Numbered from the stretch's first letter, positions 18,091-32,949 are shown. The stretch: DNA of 64,000 bases from Deltaproteobacteria bacterium RIFCSPHIGHO2_02_FULL_40_28 (GCA_001798135.1 MGRJ01000015.1:207451-271450), one strand, 5' to 3'. The notes: generated by a model from the sequence alone, not told the origin. A program made the numbers and translations.

Positions 18091-19095
18091 TTAAAATAAG
18101 ATCCGAAGACAGACATAAAAAGCAGCAGCAATAAGTGCTGAAACCGGGATGGTGAAAATCCAAGCATAAATGATGGGACTAACCACTCCCCAACGCACTG
18201 CGGAAAGACGACGGGTAGCACCTACCCCCATGATAGAACCTGTGATGGTGTGCGTGGTACTCACAGGAATTCCAGCAAAGGTAGCCATGAATAAAGTCGT
18301 GGCAGCCCCTGCTTCCGCGGCAAAGCCCCCCACTGGATGAAGTTTGGTGATTTTCATCCCCATTGTTTTCACAATACGCCAACCGCCCATCATGGTTCCT
18401 AAAGCAATAACAACATGACAAGACACCATGACCCAAATGGGCACATAAAAATCCCCAGTCAGATAACCAGAACTAAACAACAGCACCGTAATGATACCCA
18501 TGGTTTTTTGGGCATCATTGCCCCCATGACCTAAACTGTACAGGCTAGCTGAAATCAACTGAAGACGGCGAAAGTGCTTATCTACCCTGGATGGAGAAGT
18601 ATTTTGAAAAAACAAATTAATGAGGTTCATGAGCACAAACCCAAAAGTCATGCCCAGCAGAGGTGACAATACAATAAATAAACAAATTTTAATAAGTCCA
18701 CTGGAAATCAAAACGCCAAAACCTGCTTTAGTAATGGCTGCCCCTACAAAACCACCAACAAGGGCATGCGAGCTAGAACTGGGCAATCCCCACCACCAAG
18801 TGAGTAAATCCCAAATAATGGCTCCCATCAGAGCAGCAAAAACAACCCCCACACTCATAATGGATGGGTCTACAATCCCCTTGCCTAGGGTGGTAGCCAC
18901 ATGAACCTTAAAAATAAACAAGGCCAAAAAATTAAAAAAGCCTGCCCAAAAAACAGCAGCAAAAGGGGATAAAACACGGGTAGAAACAATAGTAGCTACA
19001 GAATTGGCGGCATCATGAAAGCCATTGATAAAATCGAAAGCGAGGGCCACAAAAACCACAAAACCAATCACAATGAGGGAATTGGGATCAAACAT
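18091..19095 (-). CDS. pit: Low-affinity inorganic phosphate transporter, PiT family
   Basis: A cation-coupled phosphate permease with about 10 membrane helices in 334 residues. Both family signatures are present: FDFINGFHDAANSVATIVSTR in the first half and SLGHGGNDAQKTMGII in the second. A TTG at 19107 is in frame, but ATG 19095 gives a normal N-terminus and only an 8-base overlap with the DUF47 gene. The DUF47-pit pair is a standard arrangement, lying downstream of phoU within the phosphate island. Confidence 0.93.
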   Translation of the reverse strand: MFDPNSLIVIGFVVFVALAFDFINGFHDAANSVATIVSTRVLSPFAAVFWAGFFNFLALFIFKVHVATTLGKGIVDPSIMSVGVVFAALMGAIIWDLLTWWWGLPSSSSHALVGGFVGAAITKAGFGVLISSGLIKICLFIVLSPLLGMTFGFVLMNLINLFFQNTSPSRVDKHFRRLQLISASLYSLGHGGNDAQKTMGIITVLLFSSGYLTGDFYVPIWVMVSCHVVIALGTMMGGWRIVKTMGMKITKLHPVGGFAAEAGAATTLFMATFAGIPVSTTHTITGSIMGVGATRRLSAVRWGVVSPIIYAWIFTIPVSALIAAAFYVCLRILF

Positions 19096-19708
19096 TTTTA
19101 AGTACAATACCTTCGATCACATTAGCAACATCCTCACAACGATCTGTAGCTGATTCCAACATTTCTAGAATTTCCTTTTCCTTGATAAGTTTGATGGGAT
19201 CTTTTTCCCGCTCAAAAAGATTGGAAATAGCAAACCTTAAGGCTTCATCAGCCTCATTTTCTAGACGGTTGATTTCAATGCACTGGGCTAAAATCATCTC
19301 TGGCTTTTTCATATTGCGAAGTCTTAAAACGGCCTTAGCAACTTCTTCCACAGCCTGTACCAAAATTTTAACTACAGCCTTCATGTCCGCGTTAGGCGCT
19401 GGAACTTTGTAATACACCATTCGATTGGCCGTTCCGTAGATGAGATCCAAAATATCGTCAATTTCGCTAATGAGTCCATGGATGTCTTCGCGGTCTAACG
19501 GGGTGATAAAGGTTTTATTTAACATCTCGATAGTATCGTGGGTAATTCGATCGCCCTCGTGTTCCACATCTTCTATTTTTTTCACCTGTGTTGCCCAAGT
19601 GCTTGGATCAGAAAAAAAATCATCCAAGAGCTTCGCGCCAATTAAAGCGTTGTTAGCAGCCTTTTCAAAAAAATCAAAAAACTGTTGTGATTTGGGAAAT
19701 AGTTTCAT
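19088..19708 (-). CDS. DUF47/TIGR00153 PhoU-like phosphate transport regulator
   Basis: A 206-residue all-helical PhoU-like protein that usually accompanies Pit permeases and is thought to modulate them. Recognisable segments are FDFFEKAANNALIGAKLL, IEDVEHEGDRITHDTIEML, TPLDREDIHGLISEIDDILDLI, and the EADEALRFAI and ESATDRCEDVANVIEGIVLK metal-binding helices. AAGGACGCACT precedes the ATG. It overlaps pit by 8 bases, so the pair is co-translated. Confidence 0.92.
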   Translation of the reverse strand: MKLFPKSQQFFDFFEKAANNALIGAKLLDDFFSDPSTWATQVKKIEDVEHEGDRITHDTIEMLNKTFITPLDREDIHGLISEIDDILDLIYGTANRMVYYKVPAPNADMKAVVKILVQAVEEVAKAVLRLRNMKKPEMILAQCIEINRLENEADEALRFAISNLFEREKDPIKLIKEKEILEMLESATDRCEDVANVIEGIVLKNV

Positions 19709-19782
19709 AGTGCGTCCTTATAAATAATTTTTAACTTTTACGTCAATGCGAATCTGTACAAACGATAAGTTGATTTAGAATT

Positions 19783-19802
19783 TTAAGACAAGGAATTTGT
19801 GG
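19783..19802. repeat. 20-bp direct repeat, copy 2 (phoU 3' end)
   Basis: Identical to 18063-18082. On the minus strand it encodes the last residues and TAA of phoU. The 1,720-bp offset between copies equals the DUF47-pit cassette plus spacers. Confidence 0.85.
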
Positions 19803-20469
19803 ATTTACCTGCATGGCGAATATCTTGCCCCTTCACCATGTAAATAACTTGTTCTGCTATGTTGGTAGCATGATCAGCCATTCTCTCTAAATGCCTGGAA
19901 ATCAGAAGAAGCATGATAGCTGAAGGAATAAGCTTTGAATCCGTTTGCATCACCGTTAACAGAGATTGATGAATATCTTTATTAAGTGCATCAACCTCAT
20001 CATCACTTGCAAGAATTTTTTGGGCTAATTCTACATCCTGATCTACAAAGGCATTCAAAACAGAATTAACCATTTTTTGTGTTTTTTCTGAAAGAGTAAA
20101 AAGCTTATCATGAACTTGTGGAATAGAAGCATGAGTTAATTTTTCTACCCTTTGAACAATGTTAACAGCTAAATCGCCAATGCGCTCTAAGTCGTTACTA
20201 ATGCGAATGCCAATGGCAATAAATCTTAAATCAGAAGCTGCAGGTTGCCTAAGAGCTAAAATTTTAATGCAAAGATCACCTACATCCATTTCAAAATGAT
20301 TCACTTCATCTTCTTTGATAAAAATTTGCTGGCCTAGGGAAAGGTTATTTTCCTTAAGAGACTTCATTGCCATGCTAATCATGGCTTCTACATCAGCTCC
20401 CATGGCCAGTATCATTCCTTTTAATTTTTGAAGTTGGGCTTCAAACTCTTTATCGGTATGTGCTGTCAT
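19783..20469 (-). CDS. phoU: Phosphate-specific transport regulator PhoU
   Basis: A 228-residue helical protein that links PstSCAB transport to PhoR and keeps the Pho response off when phosphate is plentiful. It begins with HTDKEFEAQLQKLKGMILAMG. It has the two metal-binding motifs, DLERIGDLAVNIVQ and HLERMADHATNIAEQVIYMVKG. It follows pstB directly (one-base overlap), completing pstSCAB-phoU. Its last codons form one copy of the 20-bp repeat that flanks DUF47-pit. Confidence 0.96.
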   Translation of the reverse strand: MTAHTDKEFEAQLQKLKGMILAMGADVEAMISMAMKSLKENNLSLGQQIFIKEDEVNHFEMDVGDLCIKILALRQPAASDLRFIAIGIRISNDLERIGDLAVNIVQRVEKLTHASIPQVHDKLFTLSEKTQKMVNSVLNAFVDQDVELAQKILASDDEVDALNKDIHQSLLTVMQTDSKLIPSAIMLLLISRHLERMADHATNIAEQVIYMVKGQDIRHAGKSTNSLS

Positions 20470-21242
20470 TATCCAAACCTCCCTGTAATGTATTCTTCAG
20501 TCTTTTTCTCACGTGGAGTGGTGAAAAGATCACTCGTTGATCCAAATTCTATCAACTTACCCATGAAAAGAAAAGCAGTATAGTTTGAAACACGCCCTGC
20601 TTGCTGCATATTGTGGGTTACAATCACAATGGTATATTTCTTAGAAAGTTCATGAAGTAAATCTTCTACCTTAGCTGTAGCAATGGGATCTAGGGCGGAA
20701 CAAGGTTCATCCATCAAAATTACCTCGGGCTCATTAGCAATGGCCCTGGCAATGCAAAGTCTTTGCATTTGACCACCCGAAAGACTAAAAGCACTTTCGT
20801 GTAAACGATCTTTTACCTCATCCCAAAGAGCAGCTCCCTTTAAACTTTTTTCAACTGTTTCTTCTAAGATTTTACTATCTCTGATACCAGCAACACGAAG
20901 ACCAAAAATAACATTTTCGTAGATAGATTTAGGAAAAGGATTATATTTTTGAAAAACCATTCCGATACGTTTTCGAAGCGAAATAACCTCCATATTGGGA
21001 TGATAAATGTTGTCACCTTGAAAAAGAATTTCTCCCTGATGTCTGGCCTCTTCTACAAGATCATTCATACGGTTAATGCTTCGAATCAAGGTAGACTTAC
21101 CACAACCCGAAGGACCAATAAGAGCTGTGACACATTTTTCTTGAATAGATAAATTAATGTCATAAAGAGTCTGGGACTCTCCATAAAAGAATGAAAAATT
21201 TTTAATTTCAACAATGGAACTTTTAGAATGCTCCTGATCCAT
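20469..21242 (-). CDS. pstB: Phosphate ABC transporter ATP-binding protein
   Basis: The ATPase of the high-affinity phosphate importer. Walker A is [17 protein letters not shown], the signature is [17 protein letters not shown] and Walker B is [13 protein letters not shown], with H-loop IVTHNM. An ORF extends to 21278, but GGAGGAAGT immediately precedes ATG 21242, which gives 257 residues, the usual PstB size. It overlaps pstA by 20 bases. Confidence 0.97.
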   Translation of the reverse strand: MDQEHSKSSIVEIKNFSFFYGESQTLYDINLSIQEKCVTALIGPSGCGKSTLIRSINRMNDLVEEARHQGEILFQGDNIYHPNMEVISLRKRIGMVFQKYNPFPKSIYENVIFGLRVAGIRDSKILEETVEKSLKGAALWDEVKDRLHESAFSLSGGQMQRLCIARAIANEPEVILMDEPCSALDPIATAKVEDLLHELSKKYTIVIVTHNMQQAGRVSNYTAFLFMGKLIEFGSTSDLFTTPREKKTEEYITGRFG

Positions 21243-22842
21243 ACTTCCTCCGTAAATGTTCACGAATAGCAATTGCACCCAAATTTAAGGCCAAAACCAA
21301 GATAATCATGAGCAGCGCCGTGGCATAAATCATGGGTTTGGCTGCATCTGAATCTGGTGACTGAAAACCTAAATCATAAATATGAAATCCTAAATGCATA
21401 AATTTTTGATCCAAGTGTATAAAGGGATAGGTCATATTCAAAGGCAAGGTAGGAGCTAATTTGACAACACCCACCAACATCAAAGGAGCCACCTCTCCTG
21501 CTCCACGAGCCATAGCCAAAATAAGCCCCGTTAAAACACCTGGTAAAGCCGCAGGAAGCACAATACGTTGAATCATTTGCCACTTAGAAGCACCACAAGC
21601 CAAAGCCGCCTCTCTGGCCCCTCTGGGCACAGCAGCCAAGGCTTCCTCGGAGGCTACAATAACAACGGGGAGAGTTAATAAAGCAAGGGTGAGTGAAGCC
21701 CAAAGTAAACCTCCCGTTCCAAAGGTAGGCGTTGGAAAACGATTACTAAAAAAAAGTTGATCAAGAGATCCTCCTAAAAAATATACAAAAAAACCAAGTC
21801 CAAAAACACCAAAAATAACAGAAGGAACCCCGGCTAAATTATTAACTGAAATTCTCACTAAGCGAACAAAAAAACCTTGCTTGGCATATTCCCGAAGATA
21901 AATAGCAGCTATCACTCCAAAAGGAGTAACCATTGCACTCATTAAAATAGTCATAATCATGGTTCCAAACAAGGCAGGGAAAATTCCACCCTCAGTATTT
22001 GCTTCCCTTGGTTCTGTTAATAAAAAATTAAAAAGATGAGTACAAAATTTAAAAGTTCTGGAAAACAAACCCATCTGATTAGGGCGATAATAAGAAATAA
22101 TTTGTCCAAGAGCCAAACCCACTTCCTCACCATTAAAAATTTGATAAACCAATTTATTTTGAGATGAAAGCTGACGCAAGTTTGAAGCGGTTGCAGCTAA
22201 GGCATTATAGGTTTCATTTAATTTATGAATTTTATCATCAATTACTTTTATTTTTTTACTGATACTGGAATATTTTTTTCTTTCTAAACCTTTTTTCTTT
22301 TCAATTAATTTTTGAATTTTAGCATTAATATCTCCGATTTGATTTTTCTCTAAATCTCTAATTTCATCCCATTGATTAGAAACAATATCCAATTCTTGAT
22401 TGAGGGTTTTATAAAAATCCTGATCACCAACCTTCAAGACTCTATTTTGAGCTAGTTCTAGTTTTAAAAATCTTCCAAGAGCTGGCCCATATTCTCGTCT
22501 TTCAATAACAACAATATCCAGAGGTTGACTGAGCCTGCTAATTTTATCTTCCTGAATAAAACGAAATCCTTCACCCAAACGATCACGATTTCCTAAAAAA
22601 ATTTGCCATTCTTTTTTATCTTTAAAGCCTGATTGATCTCTTTTTAAAACAATTTGTCCCAAAAGAGGTTGCTCTGAATTTTTGAGAACAATTTCTAATA
22701 CTCTCTTTGGCCAAAAACTCTCCATCCCTTTCACCATAATAAGCCCTACAAGACCTACAACCATAATAAGCCCCAAAGCTAGTCCTGTAGCGGTTAACCA
22801 AACAAAGGGCTCTCCATAAGTTTTTCTTAAACTAAATTTCAT
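21223..22842 (-). CDS. pstA: Phosphate ABC transporter permease PstA, large form
   Basis: Inner-membrane permease of 539 residues, against about 300 in Escherichia coli. One N-terminal helix (about 17-37) is followed by an insert of about 200 residues, largely charged and coiled-coil-like (about 160-235), and then the permease core with about five more helices. The core carries the EAA-type motif [24 protein letters not shown]. Enlarged PstA/PstC pairs are known in some proteobacteria. The start overlaps pstC by 4 bases. Confidence 0.93.
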   Translation of the reverse strand: MKFSLRKTYGEPFVWLTATGLALGLIMVVGLVGLIMVKGMESFWPKRVLEIVLKNSEQPLLGQIVLKRDQSGFKDKKEWQIFLGNRDRLGEGFRFIQEDKISRLSQPLDIVVIERREYGPALGRFLKLELAQNRVLKVGDQDFYKTLNQELDIVSNQWDEIRDLEKNQIGDINAKIQKLIEKKKGLERKKYSSISKKIKVIDDKIHKLNETYNALAATASNLRQLSSQNKLVYQIFNGEEVGLALGQIISYYRPNQMGLFSRTFKFCTHLFNFLLTEPREANTEGGIFPALFGTMIMTILMSAMVTPFGVIAAIYLREYAKQGFFVRLVRISVNNLAGVPSVIFGVFGLGFFVYFLGGSLDQLFFSNRFPTPTFGTGGLLWASLTLALLTLPVVIVASEEALAAVPRGAREAALACGASKWQMIQRIVLPAALPGVLTGLILAMARGAGEVAPLMLVGVVKLAPTLPLNMTYPFIHLDQKFMHLGFHIYDLGFQSPDSDAAKPMIYATALLMIILVLALNLGAIAIREHLRRKYGSGAF

Positions 22843-25130
22843 AAAGTTTTATACCGCTCCCGAATATACTGACGTAAAAGTTCGGCAATGGTGTTAACAA
22901 TAAAAGTCATTAAAAATAAAATGAGCCCCCCTAAAAACAACACGCGATAAAGAGTTCCATGAAAAGGAGCCTCTGGCAATTCCACAGCCAGATTTGCAGA
23001 AAGAGTTCTCATACCTGAAAAAATATTCCATTCCATAATAGGAGTATTACCTGTAGCCATGAGAACAATCATGGTTTCACCAACAGCCCTTCCTAACCCA
23101 ACCATGGTAGCTGAAAAAACCCCTGCTGCTGCTGTTGGAACAACAACACGAATGGCTGTTTGCCAACGTGAAGCCCCACAAGCCAAGGATGCAGAACGCA
23201 AAGAAAGAGGAACCTGCGCTAGTGAATCTTCTGAAATGGTAAAAATAATTGGAATTACTGCAAAACCCATGGCAATCCCAACAATCAATGAATTGCGTTG
23301 TTCAAAAGGAAGGCCAGTAATTTGAGACCACCACGTTCCAAAATCAGCTATAACCTGACCAGTTGTAGGATCAATAACTGTAAATACGATGAGCTCAAAA
23401 AGTGGTCCTAGTTTCCAAGCTAAGAAAATTGCGAGTAACAAAACGGGAATAGAAATAAAAAACTCCATTCCCTTGGGTAAAATTCTTCGAAGTTGATTGG
23501 GTAATTGGGCCCAAATAATTCCTAAAAAAACAGCCACAAGAGGCAAAAAGATAAGAATTAAAATGAGAGAAGGAACTCTATCACTTAAAAGAGGGGCCAA
23601 CCAAAAAGCTCCAATAAAACCTAAAATAACAGAAGGAAGACTAGCCATGACTTCCATGGTGGGTTTTACAATCTTTTTAAGTCTTGGATGCAAAAACTCT
23701 GAAGTATAAAGAGCTGCAATAAAGGCAATGGGAAAAGAAAACAGCATGGCATACAGAGTACCCTTTAAAGTTCCAAAAATAAGTGGAATAAGAGAAAGCT
23801 TAGGTTCGAAATCATCAGTTCCACCGGTAGACTGCCAAGCATACTCAGGATTACTAGCTCCTTCATACCAAATTTTCCCAAAAAACGTACGCCATCCTCC
23901 TTCGGGATGCGGATCATTAAGTTTATATAAAGAAAATTGGTTAGCCGAATCAAGATAAGCTAAATGTTCATACTTACGTGAAAGGGCTACATGTTGGATG
24001 GGTACTAAAGATTCACCTTCCCACCTTATATTTTCAGTTGTAGCATAACGAAGAGAAATTTCTTTTTCTGCTGCTACTAAAAATGCTTTATTTCGTAAAC
24101 TTTTTGCAAAGGCGTAAGAAGAAGTTGGAACCAAGTGATTAAATTGTTTTGTTTTTTGAAAAAGCCTTTCTTCTCCATTTTTATCTAAATTAAGGCTATA
24201 AATGAGATTGCTTCCTTCCCCACCAATTATATAAAACGAATTACCTCCTAAAAGAAAATCAGCAAAAATTGGTTTTTCCTCATCAAAGGGAACAAAACTT
24301 TGCTTTAATTTTATCCCATCTGAATCTAACCAATAGTAAAAAAAAGTACCCGTAGCATCAAGGCCCACTACTGCATCAGCTAGATTATTGACATAAACTT
24401 TCTGGATATTTTCACCCGCCTTCCCTTTTAATTCATCTAGCCCATCAAAAGTAACTTCACCTCCACCCAAAAGAGAAGAGGCTTCTTTAAGTTTAATGAG
24501 ATAAGAGTGATATCCTTCTTCACTCTTAATTGTAGAAGCAATAATTTTTCTTGAACCTGATTCAACATAAGCTAAATCAGTTATAAAAGTTTTGCCCTTT
24601 AAAGATTTAAAAAGATTCTCGCGAAGAAGTTTTTCAATCGAATAAGATTGGATTTTATGAAAGGAAGGATTACCCTGCATTTGATCTCCATCTTGAAACC
24701 TTTCATAATCAATTCTATAAACAGCAATCTCCAAGGCATCAGTTCCTACAAGAAGATTATTTTGTTCGGGTTCATAACGAAGGGCCGTTAAATTACCTTT
24801 TAAATCAGAAACGAGGTTAATGAGTAGAGTTGTTCTACCATCTTTTTGTGAAATAGATCTCACCTCTCCATTTTCATTAACAAAAAGTGGCAGCTCTCCC
24901 CATTCATCTAAAATAAGAGTTAAAGGTTTAAAATGAGAATCCAGTTTAAATTGATGTAAAAGAGTAATTTCGGCACCACCAAAAAGTGGAATCACTTGTG
25001 ATAAGATAAAAAAACAAATACCAAAAACAGCAATAATTAAACTCATTCCGCCAAAGCGAATAAATCGGGTCATCCATTGATCGATCATCAAAACCGACCT
25101 GGAAGGTTTGAAACGTTCTGGAATATTCAT
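22839..25130 (-). CDS. pstC: Phosphate ABC transporter permease PstC, large form
   Basis: Permease of 763 residues, more than twice the usual size. Helix 1 (about 28-50) is followed by some 390 residues, predicted periplasmic, with short beta-rich repeats that look propeller-like (for example LTALRYEPEQNNLLVGTD). The permease core starts around 455, with the EAA loop ASLACGASRWQTAIRVVVPTAAAG. The size matches the long PstC known in Pseudomonas and Vibrio. The function of the inserted domain is not established. It follows pstS by 73 bases. Confidence 0.92.
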   Translation of the reverse strand: MNIPERFKPSRSVLMIDQWMTRFIRFGGMSLIIAVFGICFFILSQVIPLFGGAEITLLHQFKLDSHFKPLTLILDEWGELPLFVNENGEVRSISQKDGRTTLLINLVSDLKGNLTALRYEPEQNNLLVGTDALEIAVYRIDYERFQDGDQMQGNPSFHKIQSYSIEKLLRENLFKSLKGKTFITDLAYVESGSRKIIASTIKSEEGYHSYLIKLKEASSLLGGGEVTFDGLDELKGKAGENIQKVYVNNLADAVVGLDATGTFFYYWLDSDGIKLKQSFVPFDEEKPIFADFLLGGNSFYIIGGEGSNLIYSLNLDKNGEERLFQKTKQFNHLVPTSSYAFAKSLRNKAFLVAAEKEISLRYATTENIRWEGESLVPIQHVALSRKYEHLAYLDSANQFSLYKLNDPHPEGGWRTFFGKIWYEGASNPEYAWQSTGGTDDFEPKLSLIPLIFGTLKGTLYAMLFSFPIAFIAALYTSEFLHPRLKKIVKPTMEVMASLPSVILGFIGAFWLAPLLSDRVPSLILILIFLPLVAVFLGIIWAQLPNQLRRILPKGMEFFISIPVLLLAIFLAWKLGPLFELIVFTVIDPTTGQVIADFGTWWSQITGLPFEQRNSLIVGIAMGFAVIPIIFTISEDSLAQVPLSLRSASLACGASRWQTAIRVVVPTAAAGVFSATMVGLGRAVGETMIVLMATGNTPIMEWNIFSGMRTLSANLAVELPEAPFHGTLYRVLFLGGLILFLMTFIVNTIAELLRQYIRERYKTL

Positions 25131-25203
25131 GTGAAATGGGTACCGAGATGTTTTATACCTCGGTACCCAATAAGGGGATAGATATCAAATTGAAATTTAC
25201 TTG

Positions 25204-26169
25204 TCACTTGCCCAATTTCTTGGACTCTTCAGAAGCAATTTTAGCAGGAAGTGGAAAGTATCCATCTTTCACAACGACGTTTTGACCATCTTTGGAAAGA
25301 GTATACTTCATAAACTCACCAACTAAAGCACCTAAAGATTTACCTGGGGCTTTATTAAGATACACGTAGAGAAAACGAGCCAAAGGATATTTTCCGGCAA
25401 TAGCATTGTCTAAGTTAGCCTCATAACAAGTACCATCTTCACCTTTTAACTTAACAGCTTTCACACCGGCTGTTTTGTAACCAATACCAGAATAACCAAT
25501 TCCATTTAAGTCACTGGAAATTCCTTGAACCACCGAGGAAGAACCTGGTTGTTCTTTTACGGTTGTTTTGTAATCTCCATTTTTTAAGGCATGTTCCTTA
25601 AAAAAACCATAGGTGCCTGAAGCACTATTACGACCATACAGAGAGATGGGTTTTCCTTCCCAACCAGTTGCAAGTCCTAGCGCACCCCATTTATCAACGG
25701 ATGTACCACCTCTTTTAAAAGTGGAAGAAAAAGCAGAATCCACTTGATCGAGAGTAAGGCATTCAATGGGATTATCTTTATGAACAAACACAGCTAAAGC
25801 ATCAATAGCTACTTTAACAGGTGTTGGTTTGTAACCGGTTTTTTGTTCAAAAGCACTTGCTTCTGTATCTTTCATGGCTCGACTCATGGGGCCCAATTGA
25901 GATGTGCCTTCTGTTAAGGCAGGAGGAGCAGTGGATGATCCCTTTCCTTCAATTTGTATATTCACATTAGGATAATTAGCTTTAAAACCTTCGGCCCAGA
26001 AGGTCATCAGATTATTTAAAGTATCTGACCCAATGCTATTTAAATTTCCTGATACACCTCCAACTTTGGCGTAAGCTGGTATTGTAGGATCAACCGTTAC
26101 TGTTTCAGCGTGAGACAGGATGGATCCCATTAAAAATATTACAGTTAAACTTAAGATTTTATTTTTCAT
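25204..26169 (-). CDS. pstS: Periplasmic phosphate-binding protein PstS
   Basis: Binds phosphate and feeds PstCA. The signal peptide is [21 protein letters not shown], with cleavage after SHA. Phosphate-binding segments are [48 protein letters not shown] and [13 protein letters not shown] 26169 follows AAAGGAAATAAT; an upstream in-frame ATG (26184) is part of that site. It is 15 bases downstream of the porin gene, so both probably respond to the Pho box at 27424-27463. Confidence 0.95.
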   Translation of the reverse strand: MKNKILSLTVIFLMGSILSHAETVTVDPTIPAYAKVGGVSGNLNSIGSDTLNNLMTFWAEGFKANYPNVNIQIEGKGSSTAPPALTEGTSQLGPMSRAMKDTEASAFEQKTGYKPTPVKVAIDALAVFVHKDNPIECLTLDQVDSAFSSTFKRGGTSVDKWGALGLATGWEGKPISLYGRNSASGTYGFFKEHALKNGDYKTTVKEQPGSSSVVQGISSDLNGIGYSGIGYKTAGVKAVKLKGEDGTCYEANLDNAIAGKYPLARFLYVYLNKAPGKSLGALVGEFMKYTLSKDGQNVVVKDGYFPLPAKIASEESKKLGK

Positions 26170-26183
26170 ATTATTTCCTTTCA

Positions 26184-27371
26184 TTAAAAGAACAACGTTG
26201 CTTGCATCCGGAAGCGATGATCAGTTTGGTCTTGAATAAAACCACCTGTACCACCTCTGGTGATAAAGTTTCTTGCACCGGTCGTTGTATTGTGAACCAA
26301 GGGAGAATTAATCAACATGGCATAATCAGCTTGAAGTTTGAGATCATGTCCTTTGAAATAATAGTTGAAAGAACCGCCATACTCGTAACCATTAACAACA
26401 GCTGATTGGGTAGGAACAACACCAATTCCACGGAGAGCTACTTCAAATTTTTCAGGAACAATGAAGTAACCAACTTGGCCAATAAAACCTAATACGGTTG
26501 CATCGGCATCAAGATCTCTTACGAAATGGCCTTCTCCTACAAGAGAGAATCCACGATGTCTGTAAGCTACATCTCCAGCCATGGCCATCATATCATTTTG
26601 GCCAGCATTACTGGGTCTATTGTAGTTTCCAGCTACAGCAACTGCTAAATGGTGATCTTCAGAATCTTTAACATCTCCTTGTTCATAGCCATGGTTACCC
26701 ATGATATTATAAACAAAGCGTCCACCCATTAAGAGTTCGGAGTTAAAGTTAGTGCGGTTCACATTATTTCCTTCATTGGTTAAATAAAGAGCCCATTCTA
26801 ACTTTTTATCAAATACCTTACCATGGATGGCTAAGCCTAAATCGCGACCAAGACTCACAACATCATTAAGCGTACTTCGATCAACGAAGTTAAGCTTGGT
26901 ATCTGATGTTAATTCTTCTCGGTTATAATAAGGCTTAAATTGACCTGCACGAATTTCAATTTCATCCATGAACTTGTAATTGATGTAGGCATCTAAAAGC
27001 TGATCAGCTCTTAATTCACCCTCGTTGGTTGTATTAGTACGACCACCAATGGCTTCGTATTGAACACGGTAGGTTAAATTTTCACTAAAAGCATTTCCTG
27101 TGAAATGAATCTGACCGCGTCGAATTTGGAAAGTATGAACATCGTCCTGACCTTCCATGACCAAGGTTTGATACTGGGGTTGTAAGTGAACATTGATTTT
27201 GAGTTTATTTTTTCCATCATCCGTCTTGATATAGACACCCTTGTCGTATCCCACGCTGACAGAGCCATCCTTATCCTTCCCGGAATCTGTTCCGTTTGCG
27301 AGTACTGCTGATGTTGTGGACAATCCCACAAACACGGCTATTCCCGCAATTTGAAGTAGTTTTTTATTCAT
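26184..27371 (-). CDS. Phosphate-selective porin, OprP/OprO family
   Basis: An outer-membrane beta-barrel that lets phosphate into the periplasm. The signal peptide ([16 protein letters not shown]...) ends at VLA-NG. The mature part has the family pattern: [72 protein letters not shown], and a C-terminal aromatic ending [11 protein letters not shown]. The start is ATG 27371 after AAAGGAGAACCTA; an ORF extension to 27401 lacks a site. It is the first gene after the Pho box and heads the pst operon. Confidence 0.93.
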   Translation of the reverse strand: MNKKLLQIAGIAVFVGLSTTSAVLANGTDSGKDKDGSVSVGYDKGVYIKTDDGKNKLKINVHLQPQYQTLVMEGQDDVHTFQIRRGQIHFTGNAFSENLTYRVQYEAIGGRTNTTNEGELRADQLLDAYINYKFMDEIEIRAGQFKPYYNREELTSDTKLNFVDRSTLNDVVSLGRDLGLAIHGKVFDKKLEWALYLTNEGNNVNRTNFNSELLMGGRFVYNIMGNHGYEQGDVKDSEDHHLAVAVAGNYNRPSNAGQNDMMAMAGDVAYRHRGFSLVGEGHFVRDLDADATVLGFIGQVGYFIVPEKFEVALRGIGVVPTQSAVVNGYEYGGSFNYYFKGHDLKLQADYAMLINSPLVHNTTTGARNFITRGGTGGFIQDQTDHRFRMQATLFF

Positions 27372-27423
27372 TAGGTTCTCCTTTTTAAAGTTAAATAACA
27401 CGAGGGGACAATGCTAATAGGCC

Positions 27424-27463
27424 TGTGACAAGGTAATGAGCTTTGTGTGACATGTTTGTGACA
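27424..27463 (-). promoter_or_regulatory. Tandem Pho box (PhoB operator)
   Basis: On the minus strand TGTCACA occurs at 27463-27457, 27452-27446 and 27430-27424. The first two are 11 bp apart and the third is 22 bp on, so all are in phase with PhoB's 11-bp (7+4) repeat; a degenerate unit lies between. The array ends 53 bp before the porin start codon and begins 7 bp after the phoR stop. Confidence 0.82.
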
Positions 27464-27469
27464 ATTTAA

Positions 27470-28719
27470 CTAGAGCGGCAGGGTAAATGACAAGGTAGAA
27501 CCAAAACCCACTTCACTTTGAACAGAAACACTTCCACCATGGAATTGAACCAGATTTTTAACAATAGCAAGGCCTAAACCAGTGCCACCTACTTCTCTGG
27601 ATCTTGATTTATCAACACGATAAAAACGTTCAAAAATACGTGCCTGATCTTCTTTCAAAATTCCAATTCCAGTATCTTTTACTGCAATACAAATTTGATC
27701 TTTTTGTTGGCTAGCCATCCATTTTATTTCACCACTCAAAGGAGTATATTTAATGGCATTATCAAGCAGATTGGTCATAATTTGTCTTAAAATACGTTCA
27801 TCGGCTTTCACCATTAAATCATCTTTGAAATCAAGAGAGAGGTTAATTTTTTTCTCATTCACCCGGGATTGAAAATCTTGCAAAAGCTCAGTCGCCAGAT
27901 TTTTTAAGTTCAAAATTTGAATATTTAAATGAAGTGTTTTAGAATCCATCTGTGACAAAAATAAAATATCATTCACCAAATCTTTAAGTTGAATGGCATT
28001 CTTTTCAATTTTTTGGATAAAACGAAGCGTTGTTTCCTTATCCGTCATTTCCCCATCACGAATAGTTTCTGCATAACCAATAATGGATGTGAGAGGGGTT
28101 CTTAATTCGTGAGAAACATTAGCTACAAAATCCTGTCTGATATTTTCTAATTTCCTAATCTGGGTTGTATCTGAAAAAACAGTAACAGACCCAAGACTTA
28201 ATCCATTGGCAATCAAAGGTGCTGAATGAACAATACAATGAAGCTCAAGGGTAGCTATGATAAAAGAAAAAGTTCCCTCATAAGATTTTTTTTCAGATAA
28301 AACCTGGGTAATAATGGAATGAATTTCATTGTTGCGTATGCATTCTATGATGGTTTTACCCAGACAATTTTTGACTCCCATCATATTTTGAAATGAAAGA
28401 TTCACCAGGGTAATCACACCTTTGGCATCAGTCACCAAAACACCTTCCATCATGCCATTTAAAATTGTGGCTAATCTATTTTTTTCTTCCGTTAAGGCAT
28501 CATGTTCATTTTCCATTTTTTGAGATAAATTTTTAATAGATATATTTAATGAGGTAATTTTTTTTGAAAAATAATGGGAAAGAAAAAATCCAATAAAAAA
28601 AGACGGGATTAAAGCAATAAAAAAACGAGTAAAAGAAAAAGAGAATTGAAAAGAAAGAAAAAAAACAGTTAAAAAATTTACCCCAACAAAAAGAAGGTAA
28701 ATTTTCCAAAATAGACTTT

Positions 28720-28723
<4 letters not shown>
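27470..28723 (-). CDS. phoR: Phosphate regulon sensor histidine kinase PhoR
   Basis: A 417-residue kinase with two N-terminal membrane helices (about 5-50), a PAS domain (about 75-170: GMMEGVLVTDAKGVITLVN), HisKA with His in FVANVSHELRTPLTSIIGYAE, and HATPase_c (NLLDNAIKYTP, VKDTGIGI, GTGLGLAIVKNLV). This order and the phoB partner identify PhoR. The start overlaps phoB by 4 bases. It lies directly upstream of the Pho box that drives the porin-pst operon. Confidence 0.95.
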
Positions 28724-32727
<4,004 letters not shown>

Positions 32728-32731
<4 letters not shown>

Positions 32732-32949
32732 GCTTTTTGTTTTTGTTTCACCTTTGCAATTTTTGAATTAAATTTCTTTTTTCGAAAATCAAAAGTTTGC
32801 TTTTCTTCCTCAATACTTTTTCTTAAGGCATCATCCATGGCTTCTTTTGTAGAAAGACCTAAATATTTTTGATCCCTCCGATGTAAATAAAAAAAGAAAA
32901 ATAAGAGAATAATAAGAGATGCTCCAAATAAAAAATACCAAATTAACAT
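32728..32949 (-). CDS. Small single-pass membrane protein of unknown function
   Basis: A 73-residue protein with one strongly hydrophobic helix (about 3-22, rich in Phe and Leu) followed by a charged, Lys-rich tail predicted cytoplasmic. I do not recognise a family. The gene is wedged between glnD (7-base overlap with its stop) and der (4-base overlap), so it is clearly part of the operon and translationally coupled; this is the main argument that it is real. Confidence 0.7.

Noticed and set aside
27414-27419. TATTAG as the -10 of the porin promoter
   Set aside because: It is only 4 bases from the last Pho unit and matches the consensus at 4 of 6, so I could not fix the transcription start.
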